From: JAHBTB01 sp964451255
GTDB taxonomy: Bacteria > Armatimonadota > Fimbriimonadia > Fimbriimonadales > Fimbriimonadaceae
DNA: 62,444 nucleotides
NCBI GenBank assembly: GCA_964451255.1
Contig: CAYVHL010000011.1
Location: 1-62,444, forward strand
Direction of reading: 5' to 3'
Below are positions 41,328 to 50,182 of this stretch, one piece after another (position 1 is the first letter of the stretch; every line of letters starts with the position of its first letter). The notes under the pieces were generated by a model. That model was not told where the DNA came from, made no database searches, and saw only the letters and a list, made by a program, of their open reading frames with translations. The position numbers and the translations under genes were made by a program.

Positions 41328-42286
41328 GAGTCGCCCGATATCTTGGTGGCGGCCTCGTAGAAGTCGGCACGGCTCCGACACCGGCCTGCCCGTCGGGAGG
41401 TCTCCTCGTCAAAACTGAGGCGTGCGGCCTCTGCTCTGGCGAGCTGATGTCGTGGTATATGGACCGCAAGGCGCCCGCTGTCCTCGGCCACGAGGTCGCA
41501 GGGGTCGTCGTCGAGTCGCAGGACAGCCGTTTCCCCGTCGGATGCCGTGTTGCCCCACATCATCACGCGGCTTGTCTGAAATGCGACAAGTGCGCCAGGC
41601 GGGCCTTTGTGCACTGTGAACAATGGAAATCCACCCGGTTGGACCCCGGTGGAATGGCCGAATTCTTTGCCGTCAGTGCGAAGAACCTTGACGATTGTCA
41701 CCGCACCGACGACCTAGAGCCCCAGACTGCGGCCCTGGTCGAACCGATCGGATGCGTCGTCAAATCGCTCTGGAGGGCTCAGTACCGTAGCGGTGAACCG
41801 GCCGCCGTGGTCGGACTCGGGTTCATGGGCTTGGCGCATATGATGCTCATGCCGGCCGCTGTGGGCTACGACACCGACCCGGCCCGGGTCGCCCACGCCA
41901 AGCGCCTCGGATTAGACGCGAGGCATCCCGAATACAAGGAGGCGGCAGATTGTGTGATCGTCTGCCCGGGCAACCACAAAGCCCTGGACTTCGCCTTGGA
42001 GATCGCCGAGGCGGACGCCCGCATCGGCCTCTTCGCCCCGATGGAACCCGGCGATCCGTATGCCTTTGAACTAGAACGCCACTACTTCCGCGACTTGCGC
42101 CTGTCCTGCAGCTACTCGTGCGGGCCGGACGACACAGTCGAGGCAGCCGTCCTGCTACGGGCCGGAAGGGTCGACGCCGACCGGTTGGTCACAAGGACCC
42201 TGCCGCTGGACGATCTGCCTAGGGCGTATGCAGACATGAAGGCAGGACAAGTCGTCAAACCTATGGTGGTGTTTGATGGCCCGTGA
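41324..42286 (+). CDS. zinc-dependent alcohol dehydrogenase (MDR family), second of tandem pair
   Basis: A 320-residue paralogue of the preceding gene: CGLCSGELMSW and GHEVAG for the catalytic zinc, CLKCDKCARRAFVHC for the structural zinc, and VVGLGFMGLAHMMLMP in the nucleotide-binding fold. Strand spacing in the Rossmann region is compressed compared with the first gene, which has the normal arrangement. Coupled by an ATGA overlap, so the two may form a heteromer or catalyse successive steps. Substrate unknown. Confidence 0.85.
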   Translation: MRVARYLGGGLVEVGTAPTPACPSGGLLVKTEACGLCSGELMSWYMDRKAPAVLGHEVAGVVVESQDSRFPVGCRVAPHHHAACLKCDKCARRAFVHCEQWKSTRLDPGGMAEFFAVSAKNLDDCHRTDDLEPQTAALVEPIGCVVKSLWRAQYRSGEPAAVVGLGFMGLAHMMLMPAAVGYDTDPARVAHAKRLGLDARHPEYKEAADCVIVCPGNHKALDFALEIAEADARIGLFAPMEPGDPYAFELERHYFRDLRLSCSYSCGPDDTVEAAVLLRAGRVDADRLVTRTLPLDDLPRAYADMKAGQVVKPMVVFDGP

Positions 42287-42383
42287 ACCGGTAACCAATC
42301 TTGCCATGTCTGGAGTCAAATCTAGGCCAATGGATGAGCGGCCCCGCAACAAGCGCGCCTTCGATGCGTCAACTTTGTTGAAG

Positions 42384-43589
42384 ATGCGCGGCCTCGTCGT
42401 CACATTACTCTTGGTCATGCCACTCACAGCGGCACTGGCCTCGGACGACGGTGACAGCAAGCCGGCGGCCAAACCGACCGTAGTGCAGACTTCAAAAGAA
42501 GAAGCCCGGCACAAGAAAGACATCGCCAAAGACATCGAGGAGGGCGACAAGTACGCCACCGACATCGAGAAGCAGTTGAAGCCGAGCAAGGACGAGGCGA
42601 TGAACGAGCGGCTCCAGCGGGTCGGGGGCGTGCTCGCCAAAATCGCCGACACAACCCAGGTCAAGGTCTTGTGGGGCGACCCCCGCCTGAACCCTTTCCC
42701 CTACACCTTCAAACTCATCCAAGGCGACGACGTCAACGCCTTTTCGATTCCGGGCGGCCATATCTACGTCTATGAAGGGCTCATGAAGTTCGTGGAGTCC
42801 GACGACGAACTAGCCGCCGTATTGGGCCACGAGATCTCCCACGCTGCGTTCCGGCACCTGGACACACTGAGCAAGAAGAGCAGCGGCTGGAACTTGGTCA
42901 ACCTCCCCCTGCTCATTGTCGCCGCAATGTCCAAGAGCTCGGACGCCATGGCGGCTCTGATGGCGTCACAGCTGCTCAACCAGGCCTACCAGAGCGGCTG
43001 GTCCGTCCAAGCGGAGACTGCGGCAGACTACGGCGGGCTGCAATACATGATGCACAGCCCGTACAACCCCGTTGGCGCCTTGACGTTTATGGAGCGCCTT
43101 GCCCATAAGGACAGCCTCGGCCCCCGTGTCGAGTGGGGCATTTATCAGACACACCCGATCACGGAGCAACGGGCCCGCTTCATGATGACAAAGCTGAGAG
43201 AGGCGGGTATCGACATCAAACGGAGCCAAGTCTCGACCACTTACTCGGCCCGGGCGATACCCCGGCCTGACTCCACCGTCGAGCTTTGGTTCGGCAAAAA
43301 CTTGATCCATGTCTTTCGGGGCGGTGAGGCGGCCAACCGCGCGCAAGAGGCGTCCGTCCGTTTGAACACGTTCATGGACGGCGTGCCGAGCCTAGGGGAC
43401 GCCTACGTGCAAGATGGCATCGCCGTGCGCGGGGGCGACCGGGTCCTCTTTTTGGTCGAGGACGACGACGTGAAGGGCGAGGGGGTCACGGCCCAGGAAG
43501 AGGCCAAGTTGAGCCTTTCGCGCCTGAAGAAGGTGGTCTACGACCTAGGCAACCGACTCTTCTTGGTAGGCAGGGGCGGCGGAGGCTGA
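42384..43589 (+). CDS. M48 family metallopeptidase, exported
   Basis: A 401-residue protein. It has a signal peptide (GLVVTLLLVMPLTAALA), then a Lys/Glu-rich helix and an M48 catalytic domain: AFSIPGGHIYVYEGLM, the zinc motif LGHEISHAAFRH, and the third-ligand region QAETAADYGGLQYM. The C-terminal ~110 residues are a beta-rich unknown region ending in Gly-rich residues. It is similar in layout to BepA-type periplasmic proteases that maintain outer-membrane assembly. ATG 42384 begins the signal peptide; earlier in-frame ATGs would place a polar, basic stretch ahead of it. Confidence 0.87.
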   Translation: MRGLVVTLLLVMPLTAALASDDGDSKPAAKPTVVQTSKEEARHKKDIAKDIEEGDKYATDIEKQLKPSKDEAMNERLQRVGGVLAKIADTTQVKVLWGDPRLNPFPYTFKLIQGDDVNAFSIPGGHIYVYEGLMKFVESDDELAAVLGHEISHAAFRHLDTLSKKSSGWNLVNLPLLIVAAMSKSSDAMAALMASQLLNQAYQSGWSVQAETAADYGGLQYMMHSPYNPVGALTFMERLAHKDSLGPRVEWGIYQTHPITEQRARFMMTKLREAGIDIKRSQVSTTYSARAIPRPDSTVELWFGKNLIHVFRGGEAANRAQEASVRLNTFMDGVPSLGDAYVQDGIAVRGGDRVLFLVEDDDVKGEGVTAQEEAKLSLSRLKKVVYDLGNRLFLVGRGGGG

Positions 43590-43613
43590 CCTCGGGACCA
43601 GTCCGGTGTTTGG

Positions 43614-43619
43614 TACAAT
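43614..43619 (+). promoter_or_regulatory. TACAAT -10 element for tRNA-Leu
   Basis: TACAAT ends 10 bp before the first base of the tRNA. No good -35 hexamer is seen at 16-18 bp. Confidence 0.4.
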
Positions 43620-43629
43620 CGGTCGCACT

Positions 43630-43715
43630 GCGCGGGTGGTGGAATTGGTAGACACGCTACCTTGAGGTGGTAGTGCCCACAAGGCGTGAAAGTTCGAGTC
43701 TTTTCCCGCGCACCA
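43630..43715 (+). tRNA. tRNA-Leu (GAG anticodon)
   Basis: An 86-nt class II tRNA. The acceptor stem GCGCGGG pairs with CCCGCGC (43705-43711), and the terminal ACCA is encoded. The anticodon stem CTACC/GGTAG closes the loop TTGAGGT with anticodon GAG at 43664-43666. A long variable arm follows, and the T-loop GTTCGAGTC is present. It reads CUC and CUU leucine codons. Confidence 0.96.
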
Positions 43716-43764
43716 GCTTTCGTTTCTTTTGTCTGACGGCCCATTGGCCCCACAGAACCTAACG

Positions 43765-43770
43765 TAATAT
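43765..43770 (+). promoter_or_regulatory. TAATAT -10 element for metF
   Basis: TAATAT ends 7 bp before ATG 43778, with no Shine-Dalgarno sequence. This gives metF a leaderless transcript independent of the tRNA. Confidence 0.5.
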
Positions 43771-43777
43771 CATAGCC

Positions 43778-44632
43778 ATGCGGATTGACGAGATGGTGGC
43801 CAAGGGAAAGCCGCTCTTCTCGTTCGAGTTTTTCCCGCCCAAGACGCCTGGCGGTGAGAGGTCACTCTTCCGTAGCTTGGAGAGTCTACGCCAGCTTGAG
43901 CCTGCGTTCGTCTCCGTGACCTGCGCGGGTGGCAACATTGGCAAGACGGTCGCGCAAGCCCGCCAGATCCGGGACGACCTCGACCTTGAGGCGGTCGTCC
44001 ACCTGACCTGCCTCGGTGTGCCACGCGATAGGCTAGTGGAGACGATCCGCGACATCCGCGAGGCCGGATTGATCAATATCCTTGCCCTGCGGGGCGACCC
44101 GCGCGCCGACGCGCCTCAGGACGCACCTTGCTTCGCCAGCGACTTTGTCGCCCTCATACGGGAGGTCTATCCGGAGGCATGCGTGCTCGGCGCCTGCTAC
44201 CCCGAAGGCCATGTCGAAGCCGACAATTTGACAGCTGATCTCCTGAACCTGAAGAAGAAGACAGACGCGGGCGTGGACGTCTTGGTCTCACAACTCTTCT
44301 TCGACAACCGGCACTACTTCGAGTTTGTGGGCCGAGCAAGGACGATGGGGATCACCGCGCCCGTGCTTGCTGGCGTGATGCCGATCCAGAACCTGGACCA
44401 AGTGCGCCGCTTCACCCAGATGTGCGGCGCCAAGGTCCCCGAACACCTGCACCACCTTCTGGAGCAATACCGAGTTTCCGACGGAGCGACCTTCTATATC
44501 GGTGTCGCCCACGCCTTGTCCCAGAGCGCCGAACTTCTTGCCTCTGGCGCTCCGGGCGTCCATTTCTACACGCTGAACAAGTCTCCCGCCACCCGCCTTG
44601 TGGTCGAGGCGTTGCGACGAGAACTCGGATAG
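43778..44632 (+). CDS. metF: methylenetetrahydrofolate reductase MetF
   Basis: A 284-residue TIM-barrel flavoenzyme that reduces 5,10-methylenetetrahydrofolate to 5-methyltetrahydrofolate for methionine synthesis. The catalytic Glu lies in FSFEFFPPKT. Further family blocks are VSVTCAGGNIGKT, NILALRGDPRADAP, KKKTDAGVDVLVSQLFFDN and APVLAGVMPIQN. Length matches bacterial MetF. ATG 43778 is fixed by TAATAT 7 bp upstream. The gene converges on alaS with a 1-bp gap. Confidence 0.95.
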   Translation: MRIDEMVAKGKPLFSFEFFPPKTPGGERSLFRSLESLRQLEPAFVSVTCAGGNIGKTVAQARQIRDDLDLEAVVHLTCLGVPRDRLVETIRDIREAGLINILALRGDPRADAPQDAPCFASDFVALIREVYPEACVLGACYPEGHVEADNLTADLLNLKKKTDAGVDVLVSQLFFDNRHYFEFVGRARTMGITAPVLAGVMPIQNLDQVRRFTQMCGAKVPEHLHHLLEQYRVSDGATFYIGVAHALSQSAELLASGAPGVHFYTLNKSPATRLVVEALRRELG

Positions 44633-44633
44633 G

Positions 44634-47438
44634 CTACTTGAGTTGACCGGCAAGCACGTCGGCGACGGCAGCCAGGGCCGCTTCGACTTTGTCGGGCTCG
44701 CGACCGCCCGCAGTGGCGAACTCCGGCTTGCCCCCACCGCCGCCACCCACTAACTTGGCCACCTCCCGCAGTAAGTTCCCTGCATGGGCGCCACGCTTCA
44801 TCCCTTCAGCGCCGACGGCGGCCGTGATGCCGACCTTGCCGTCCACCGTGCTGAACACGACGACGACCCGCGCCGGGGAGGCGAGTTTGTCCACCACCAG
44901 CCTGGCGTCCTCGGCTTCAACTTCGGCAAGGTGTTCGGTCACAAGCTCGAGCCCTTGGACATCGGTGTGCCTGGCGTTCTGCCCGCCGCTTTGAACGACC
45001 ATACGGCCCCGCTTTCTTTTCTCTTCCTTGAGTTCTGCGATGGCCCGTTCGACCGCCGGGACGAGCTCATGGGGGTTGGTCTTGAGCAAGTCTGCGGCAT
45101 GGGCGACCGTTTGTTCCTGCCCCCGAGCCCACTCGACGACCCTTGGCCCCGCGACCGCCGTGATGCGGCGGATCCCGCTCGCCACGCTAGCCTCGTGCAA
45201 GACCTTGACGACCCCGATCTGCCCGGTATTGACGACGTGGATGCCCCCGCAGAGCTCACGGCTGAAAGAAGGCTCGTCGGGCGTCATGTCTCCGACCTGC
45301 ACGACCCTCACGACGTCGCCGTACTTCTCACCAAAGAGGGCCATCGCCCCCATCGCGCGGGCCTTGTCGATCGGTACGTCGGAGTAAATCCTGACCGGCG
45401 TCGCCTCCCAGACTTTCTCATTGACCATGCTCTCGACGCTTGACAATTCATCCTCGGTCATCGCCTTGCCGTGGGTGAAGTCAAATCGGAGCACCTCGGG
45501 GGAGACCAGAGAACCGGCCTGGGTTACGTGTGGGCCGAGCACCGAACGCAACGCTGCGTGGAGCAGGTGGGTCGCGGTGTGGTGTCGGACCGTATCGCTT
45601 CGGCGCCCGTCCACCCGGCTGGCCACCCTTTGGCCGACAAAGAACTTTTCAAGGAGTCCGAGCGCATCCTGCTCCGGCAGGCCCCGCCAAGGGGCGCCGT
45701 CGGCCTCCACTAGATGGACGAAGACCCCGTCTTGCTTTGTGACGTCGAGAACCCTCAGATCGACCCCCGGGCCGACGATCGTGCCTGTGTCGGCGACCTG
45801 ACCGCCCGACTCGGCATAGAACGGAGTCTGGTCGAGGGCTAAGGCGAACGCCTCCATGGCTTGTCCGTTCCCGTCAAGAACTGGTCGAACTCCGATGACT
45901 TGTCCATCAGATTCAAGCGTCGAGTAACCCAAGAAGCGGGTCGCGGGCACTTTGCCGCCGTCGTGTTCGATAACCGCAACGGTGACGTTCTCGTAAGGGT
46001 TCTCCATGGAGCTCGCGCCGCGGCTCCGCTCCTGAGCCGCCGCCATCGCGTCCCGGTACCCTTCCGTATCGACGGCCACTCCGAGCTCGTCGCAGATCTC
46101 CTGCGTCACCTCAAGCGGAAACCCGTATGTGTCATAGAGCATGAAGGCGGTCGGCCCGTCAAGCGGTGTCGATTTAGCCCGCTTTCCGCTCCTCCAATCC
46201 TCCAGCTTTTCGCTGAGAATGGCTGTCCCTTGCTGCAAGGTCCGACGGAACAGGGCCTCTTCGTTCTTCAGGGTCTCCTCGATCACCGGCTGTTTCTCGG
46301 TCAGCTCTGGGTAATAACCACCCATGGTTTTCACCACGGATATCACCAATCTATTGAGAAATACCTCATCAAAGCCAAGCGTTCTTGCCCCCTGCAAGAT
46401 TGCCCTGCGGATCAGACGTCGAAGGACATATCCACGCCCATTGTTAGAAGGCAATATCCCGTCGCCGATGCAAAAACAAGCAGCCCTGAGGTGGTCGGCG
46501 ATGACACGCATCGGGTGGTCGACTGCCTTGTCGCTTCCGTAGACTATCCCCTTTGCAAAAGGAAGCGCTTCGATGGCACGAAAGACCGGCTGAAATGCAT
46601 CTGTGTCGTAGACCGACCGAAAACCGCCGATCGCACACGCCGTGCGTTCCAGACCCATGCCTGTGTCAATGCTCTGGAACGGCAGGTCAGGCATGCCCGT
46701 CTTCTCATATCCGCGTTCGGGCCTGGCCGGATCACGCAATTGTCCTTGCCAGTCAAACGAAATGAAGACGTCGTTCCAAACCTCGAGCCAAAGACCGGCC
46801 GCCTCGTCTCGTTGGAAGTCGTCGCGCCCGTATTCGCCCGCGAGCGTGGATGGGGGAGGCACGTCGTCGGGCACCCAGTAGAACATCTCGCTGTTCGGCC
46901 CGCACGGCCCAGGCGGGCCTTTGGTGAAGCTCCCAGCCGGCCAATAGTTGGTCTCTTCGCCTAATCGGAAGACCCGTGACTCGGGTGTGACGCCGACCGT
47001 CTCGAGGTGTCGGGCCCAGAGTCCGTAGGCGACTTCATCCTCCTCAAATACCGTGAACGCCAGCCGTTTCGTATTGAGATTGAGCCAGGCCGAACCAGTC
47101 AAAAACTCCCAAGACGATTGAATGGCTTCCTCTTTGAAATAGTCCCCGAATGAGAAGTTGCCGAGCATCTCGAACAAAGTCAAATGGCTGTCGTCGCCGA
47201 CTTCATCGATATCACCAGTCCTCAGACACTTCTGGCAGGTTATGAGCCGCAGAGAAGGAGGTGTGGCAACTCCTCTGAAGAACGGTTTGAACTGGTTCAT
47301 CCCGGAGCCGTTGAAGAGCAACGACTCGTCTAACCGGCCCGTGACGTCGTAGGGAACCAAAGAGCTAGCCGGATAACGCCGGTGACCCTTGGATTCAAAG
47401 AATGCGAGGTATTTCGCGCGCAGTTCCGAAACGTTCAT
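44634..47438 (-). CDS. alaS: alanyl-tRNA synthetase
   Basis: A 934-residue class II synthetase of full length. Motif 1/2 region: KGHRRYPASSLVPYD and LLFNGSGMNQFKPFF. The editing domain has the zinc ligands RHHTATHLLHAAL and SRELCGGIHVVNTG. A C-terminal DHHA1/C-Ala domain follows (VVVVFSTVDGKVGITAAVG, GGGGGGKPEFATAGG). It charges tRNA-Ala and edits mischarged serine or glycine. ATG 47438 has TACCCT 10 bp upstream on the minus strand and no Shine-Dalgarno sequence. Confidence 0.97.
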   Translation of the reverse strand: MNVSELRAKYLAFFESKGHRRYPASSLVPYDVTGRLDESLLFNGSGMNQFKPFFRGVATPPSLRLITCQKCLRTGDIDEVGDDSHLTLFEMLGNFSFGDYFKEEAIQSSWEFLTGSAWLNLNTKRLAFTVFEEDEVAYGLWARHLETVGVTPESRVFRLGEETNYWPAGSFTKGPPGPCGPNSEMFYWVPDDVPPPSTLAGEYGRDDFQRDEAAGLWLEVWNDVFISFDWQGQLRDPARPERGYEKTGMPDLPFQSIDTGMGLERTACAIGGFRSVYDTDAFQPVFRAIEALPFAKGIVYGSDKAVDHPMRVIADHLRAACFCIGDGILPSNNGRGYVLRRLIRRAILQGARTLGFDEVFLNRLVISVVKTMGGYYPELTEKQPVIEETLKNEEALFRRTLQQGTAILSEKLEDWRSGKRAKSTPLDGPTAFMLYDTYGFPLEVTQEICDELGVAVDTEGYRDAMAAAQERSRGASSMENPYENVTVAVIEHDGGKVPATRFLGYSTLESDGQVIGVRPVLDGNGQAMEAFALALDQTPFYAESGGQVADTGTIVGPGVDLRVLDVTKQDGVFVHLVEADGAPWRGLPEQDALGLLEKFFVGQRVASRVDGRRSDTVRHHTATHLLHAALRSVLGPHVTQAGSLVSPEVLRFDFTHGKAMTEDELSSVESMVNEKVWEATPVRIYSDVPIDKARAMGAMALFGEKYGDVVRVVQVGDMTPDEPSFSRELCGGIHVVNTGQIGVVKVLHEASVASGIRRITAVAGPRVVEWARGQEQTVAHAADLLKTNPHELVPAVERAIAELKEEKRKRGRMVVQSGGQNARHTDVQGLELVTEHLAEVEAEDARLVVDKLASPARVVVVFSTVDGKVGITAAVGAEGMKRGAHAGNLLREVAKLVGGGGGGKPEFATAGGREPDKVEAALAAVADVLAGQLK

Positions 47439-47448
47439 CGGCCTGGAA

Positions 47449-47454
47449 AGGGTA
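47449..47454 (-). promoter_or_regulatory. TACCCT -10 element for alaS
   Basis: On the minus strand TACCCT ends 10 bp before ATG 47438; predicted leader 0-4 nt. Confidence 0.4.
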
Positions 47455-47486
47455 CCAGCAGAGCCGTCTTGCCCCGGGATGCAAGG

Positions 47487-47492
47487 TATTTT
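47487..47492 (+). promoter_or_regulatory. TATTTT -10 element for DUF6614-MFS-cyclase unit
   Basis: TATTTT ends 8 bp before ATG 47501, with no Shine-Dalgarno sequence between. Confidence 0.4.
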
Positions 47493-47500
47493 CCAGTCCT

Positions 47501-47833
47501 ATGGACTGCTATGAGATTTGGGTCGATCTCGCTCCCGGTGTCGACGACATGGAGTTCATCGCCGCTGTCCGGGCCTATCTCGACGCCTTCAGGGAAGAGA
47601 GTCGGTTGGAGTGTTACCGGATACGCCGCCGCAAGTTTGGGTTTGGGCCTGAAGCACTCGGCGAGTTTTGTCTAACCCTTGAATTCTCTGACTTATCTCA
47701 ACTCGACAGCGCCTTTCATCAAGCCGCGACCCGGTCGGGCGTCATCGAGGACCTGCACCGACAGGTCTATTCCCGCGTGAAGAACTTCAAATCAGCCTTG
47801 TACCGCGACTATCCAGACCCCGAACGAAGCTAA
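47501..47833 (+). CDS. DUF6614 family small protein
   Basis: A 110-residue cytoplasmic protein: MDCYEIWVDLAPGVDDMEFI, then YLDAFREESRLECYRIRRRK and FGPEALGEFCLTLEF, with a C-terminal VYSRVKNFKSALYRDYPDPE. This agrees with the DUF6614 family, a ferredoxin-like fold of unknown role. ATG 47501 begins at the conserved region. It is 9 bp before the MFS gene, and a Shine-Dalgarno sequence (AAGGA) for that gene follows its stop. Confidence 0.75.
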   Translation: MDCYEIWVDLAPGVDDMEFIAAVRAYLDAFREESRLECYRIRRRKFGFGPEALGEFCLTLEFSDLSQLDSAFHQAATRSGVIEDLHRQVYSRVKNFKSALYRDYPDPERS

Positions 47834-47842
47834 GGACACAGA

Positions 47843-50167
47843 ATGGCGGTCCGTCCATCCAGGTTCGAAGTGCTCCGCACGTTACGTGCGGCGAACTATG
47901 ACGCCGCCTTCTCGTTCATGTTCATGGCCTGTACCACGGGCGCGTTCTTGGTCGGCTTTGTCAAATATCTCGGTGGCAACGACTTTTGGGTGCAACTCCT
48001 CGTCGCCGTTCCGACTCTAGTCGGCCTCCTCCAGATTCCCGGCGCGGTCGTAGGGCGTTCGTTCAAGGAGTATCGCGGCTTCATTGCCTCTGGCGGATTG
48101 ATCTGGCGCCTGCTCTACATTCCGATCGCCATCCTTCCCCTCCTGATCCTGGCCAACGAGATCAAGCTGGCGATCCTCCTGGCCTGCGTCTCGGTCGCCG
48201 CGGCGGCGGTCAACTTTGTCAACCCGATCTATAACGACTGGCTGGGTGAAATCGTCCCCGAGGACAGCCGGGGTTGGTATTTCAGCCGTCGGACACTGAT
48301 TTTCACCACCACGGGCGCGGTCGCGGGCCTAGTTTTCGGCATCGTGCTTGACCGGTTCAAGCAGACCAATCATGAAGCGAACGGTTACGCGTTCGTCTTT
48401 GCCGTGGGCGTCCTCTTTGCCCTTGTGAGCTTTACCTGCTTCTGGCGGATGGGCCGACACACAAGGGAAAAGCCGGTGGAGCCGCAGTGGTCTGAGACCT
48501 GGCGGATGATCCGCGAGCCGATGGGCGACAAGAACTTCCGCAAAGTGTTGCTCTTCACCGCGGTCTTCCTCGCCAGCCAGGGTCTGGCGGGCAACTTCCC
48601 CGCCGCCTATGCGATCGAGGTCCTCAAGATCCCCTATGTGCTCTTGCAGGGACTAGGGTTCGTCAGTGCGCTCGGCACGATCGCATTTGTCAAAGTATGG
48701 GGCTTTCTAGCTGATAAATACGGCAACAAACCGATGCTGTCGATCATCATGGTCGGCGTGATCCTGACTCCGGGCATCTGGATCATGTGCAGGCCGAACG
48801 ACCTGGCCTTCAACGCCATATGGCTTCTAAGCGCCCACTTCTTCAACGGCGTCATCTGGTCGGGCGCCTCGTTGACCCACTTCAATCTTTATATGGCGAC
48901 CGCCAAGCCAGACGACCGGGCGAACTATTTGGCCGCCGCCCTTGCCGTCCAAGCTGTGGCCGCTGGCCTTTCGCCGCTTGTCGGCTCAACGATATTGGAG
49001 GGCCTTCGGATGGGCTTCGACCCGATGACCGCCTACAAGCTGATCTTTGGGATCGTGATGGTCGTCCGTGTCGTCGCCATGGTCGCACTCGTGCCGGTCC
49101 ACGAGCCTGGTGCCACCTCATTGCGGAGCGCCCTCAACCAGTTCAGAAACGTGACGCCAAAGGGCGTGGCTGCCCTGCGCACCATACGAGCCGGCCAAGG
49201 TGACCGTGTCGCCGCCCTCTCTCACATTGGCGCGACCCATTTCACCCTGGCGCTCGACGAGGTCGCCAAGGCGCTTTCGGATCCTGTGCCGCAGGTGCGC
49301 CGCGAGGCCGCCGCCGCACTCGGCAGGCTCGCCACTACCGAGGCCGCATCCGCGTTACTGAAGCACATGGAGGAGCACCCGGAGCTCGTGGAGGACGAGA
49401 CGTTGGAGGCGCTGGGCGAGACCAAGAGCAACCTCGCCGTGCCCGTGCTCATCGCCTATTTGAACAACCCCCGCGCGCTCCTGCGCAGGTCCGCCGCCAA
49501 GTCTCTCGGTCGTATCCGCGACCCGATCGCCATCGAGGCCCTGTGCTCGGCCGCCGCACCGGAGTCGGATCCTGACTTACGCCGGGCCGCTCTCCAATCC
49601 TTGCGAATCCTTGAAGCGCAGGACGCCGCGCCGATTTTCGCCGAGGCACTGGCAGACGACAACCGCAGCGTCCGTTCGGCTGCCGCCGAAGCAGTGAGTG
49701 AGCTTCAGCTGGAAGGCCTGGCCGACCCTCTGCGTCATGCGATCAAGCGCGACGACGGCGCCCAAAGCGAAGTGGCATACGCCCTTGGTTGCGTGGGTAC
49801 TGTCGATGACATTCCACTTATCCTCCATTCGGCTTGCAGAGCCAAGAGCCCGACGACCCGACGCCGTTGCCTCCTAGGCGTGGCCCGACTCCTCATGGTG
49901 GAGCAAGACACGTACAAGCTCTTCTCGATGGAAGGCATCTCGCGCGACACGGAACTGATGAACCGGTTGCGCTTCCTCACCAGGCGAGACCCCGAGGTCG
50001 GCAAGGCGTTCACCAGGTACAGTACGGGGGACGAGGCTGGGGCACTGGCCGACCTTGCCCGACACGCGCGGACGAAGGCTGTCCAGTATTTGGCCGACAA
50101 CCCGGTTGAAGAGGGCTTCTTGGTCGCCGTGCTACACATCGCGCGCGGGTCTGTGGCCACTGCTTGA
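47843..50167 (+). CDS. MFS transporter fused to C-terminal HEAT repeats
   Basis: A 774-residue membrane protein. Residues ~10-425 hold about twelve transmembrane helices of major facilitator type (for example FMFMACTTGAFLVGFVKYL, LLYIPIAILPLLILANEI, LIFTTTGAVAGLVFGIVL). Residues ~445-700 form five to seven PBS-lyase-type HEAT repeats (KALSDPVPQVRREAAAALG, NNPRALLRRSAAKSLGRI, ESDPDLRRAALQSLRIL, DDNRSVRSAAAEAVSEL). The final ~70 residues are helical. HEAT repeats usually bind proteins, so the cytoplasmic tail may dock a partner such as the cyclase encoded next. Transported substrate unknown. AAGGA lies 6 nt before ATG 47843. Confidence 0.87.
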   Translation: MAVRPSRFEVLRTLRAANYDAAFSFMFMACTTGAFLVGFVKYLGGNDFWVQLLVAVPTLVGLLQIPGAVVGRSFKEYRGFIASGGLIWRLLYIPIAILPLLILANEIKLAILLACVSVAAAAVNFVNPIYNDWLGEIVPEDSRGWYFSRRTLIFTTTGAVAGLVFGIVLDRFKQTNHEANGYAFVFAVGVLFALVSFTCFWRMGRHTREKPVEPQWSETWRMIREPMGDKNFRKVLLFTAVFLASQGLAGNFPAAYAIEVLKIPYVLLQGLGFVSALGTIAFVKVWGFLADKYGNKPMLSIIMVGVILTPGIWIMCRPNDLAFNAIWLLSAHFFNGVIWSGASLTHFNLYMATAKPDDRANYLAAALAVQAVAAGLSPLVGSTILEGLRMGFDPMTAYKLIFGIVMVVRVVAMVALVPVHEPGATSLRSALNQFRNVTPKGVAALRTIRAGQGDRVAALSHIGATHFTLALDEVAKALSDPVPQVRREAAAALGRLATTEAASALLKHMEEHPELVEDETLEALGETKSNLAVPVLIAYLNNPRALLRRSAAKSLGRIRDPIAIEALCSAAAPESDPDLRRAALQSLRILEAQDAAPIFAEALADDNRSVRSAAAEAVSELQLEGLADPLRHAIKRDDGAQSEVAYALGCVGTVDDIPLILHSACRAKSPTTRRRCLLGVARLLMVEQDTYKLFSMEGISRDTELMNRLRFLTRRDPEVGKAFTRYSTGDEAGALADLARHARTKAVQYLADNPVEEGFLVAVLHIARGSVATA

Positions 50168-50182
50168 GCCCGGCGACGACCG

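Noticed and set aside
45861..46964. 367-codon open frame antisense to alaS
   Set aside because: Fully opposite the conserved alaS catalytic domain, with no motif and no promoter hexamer.
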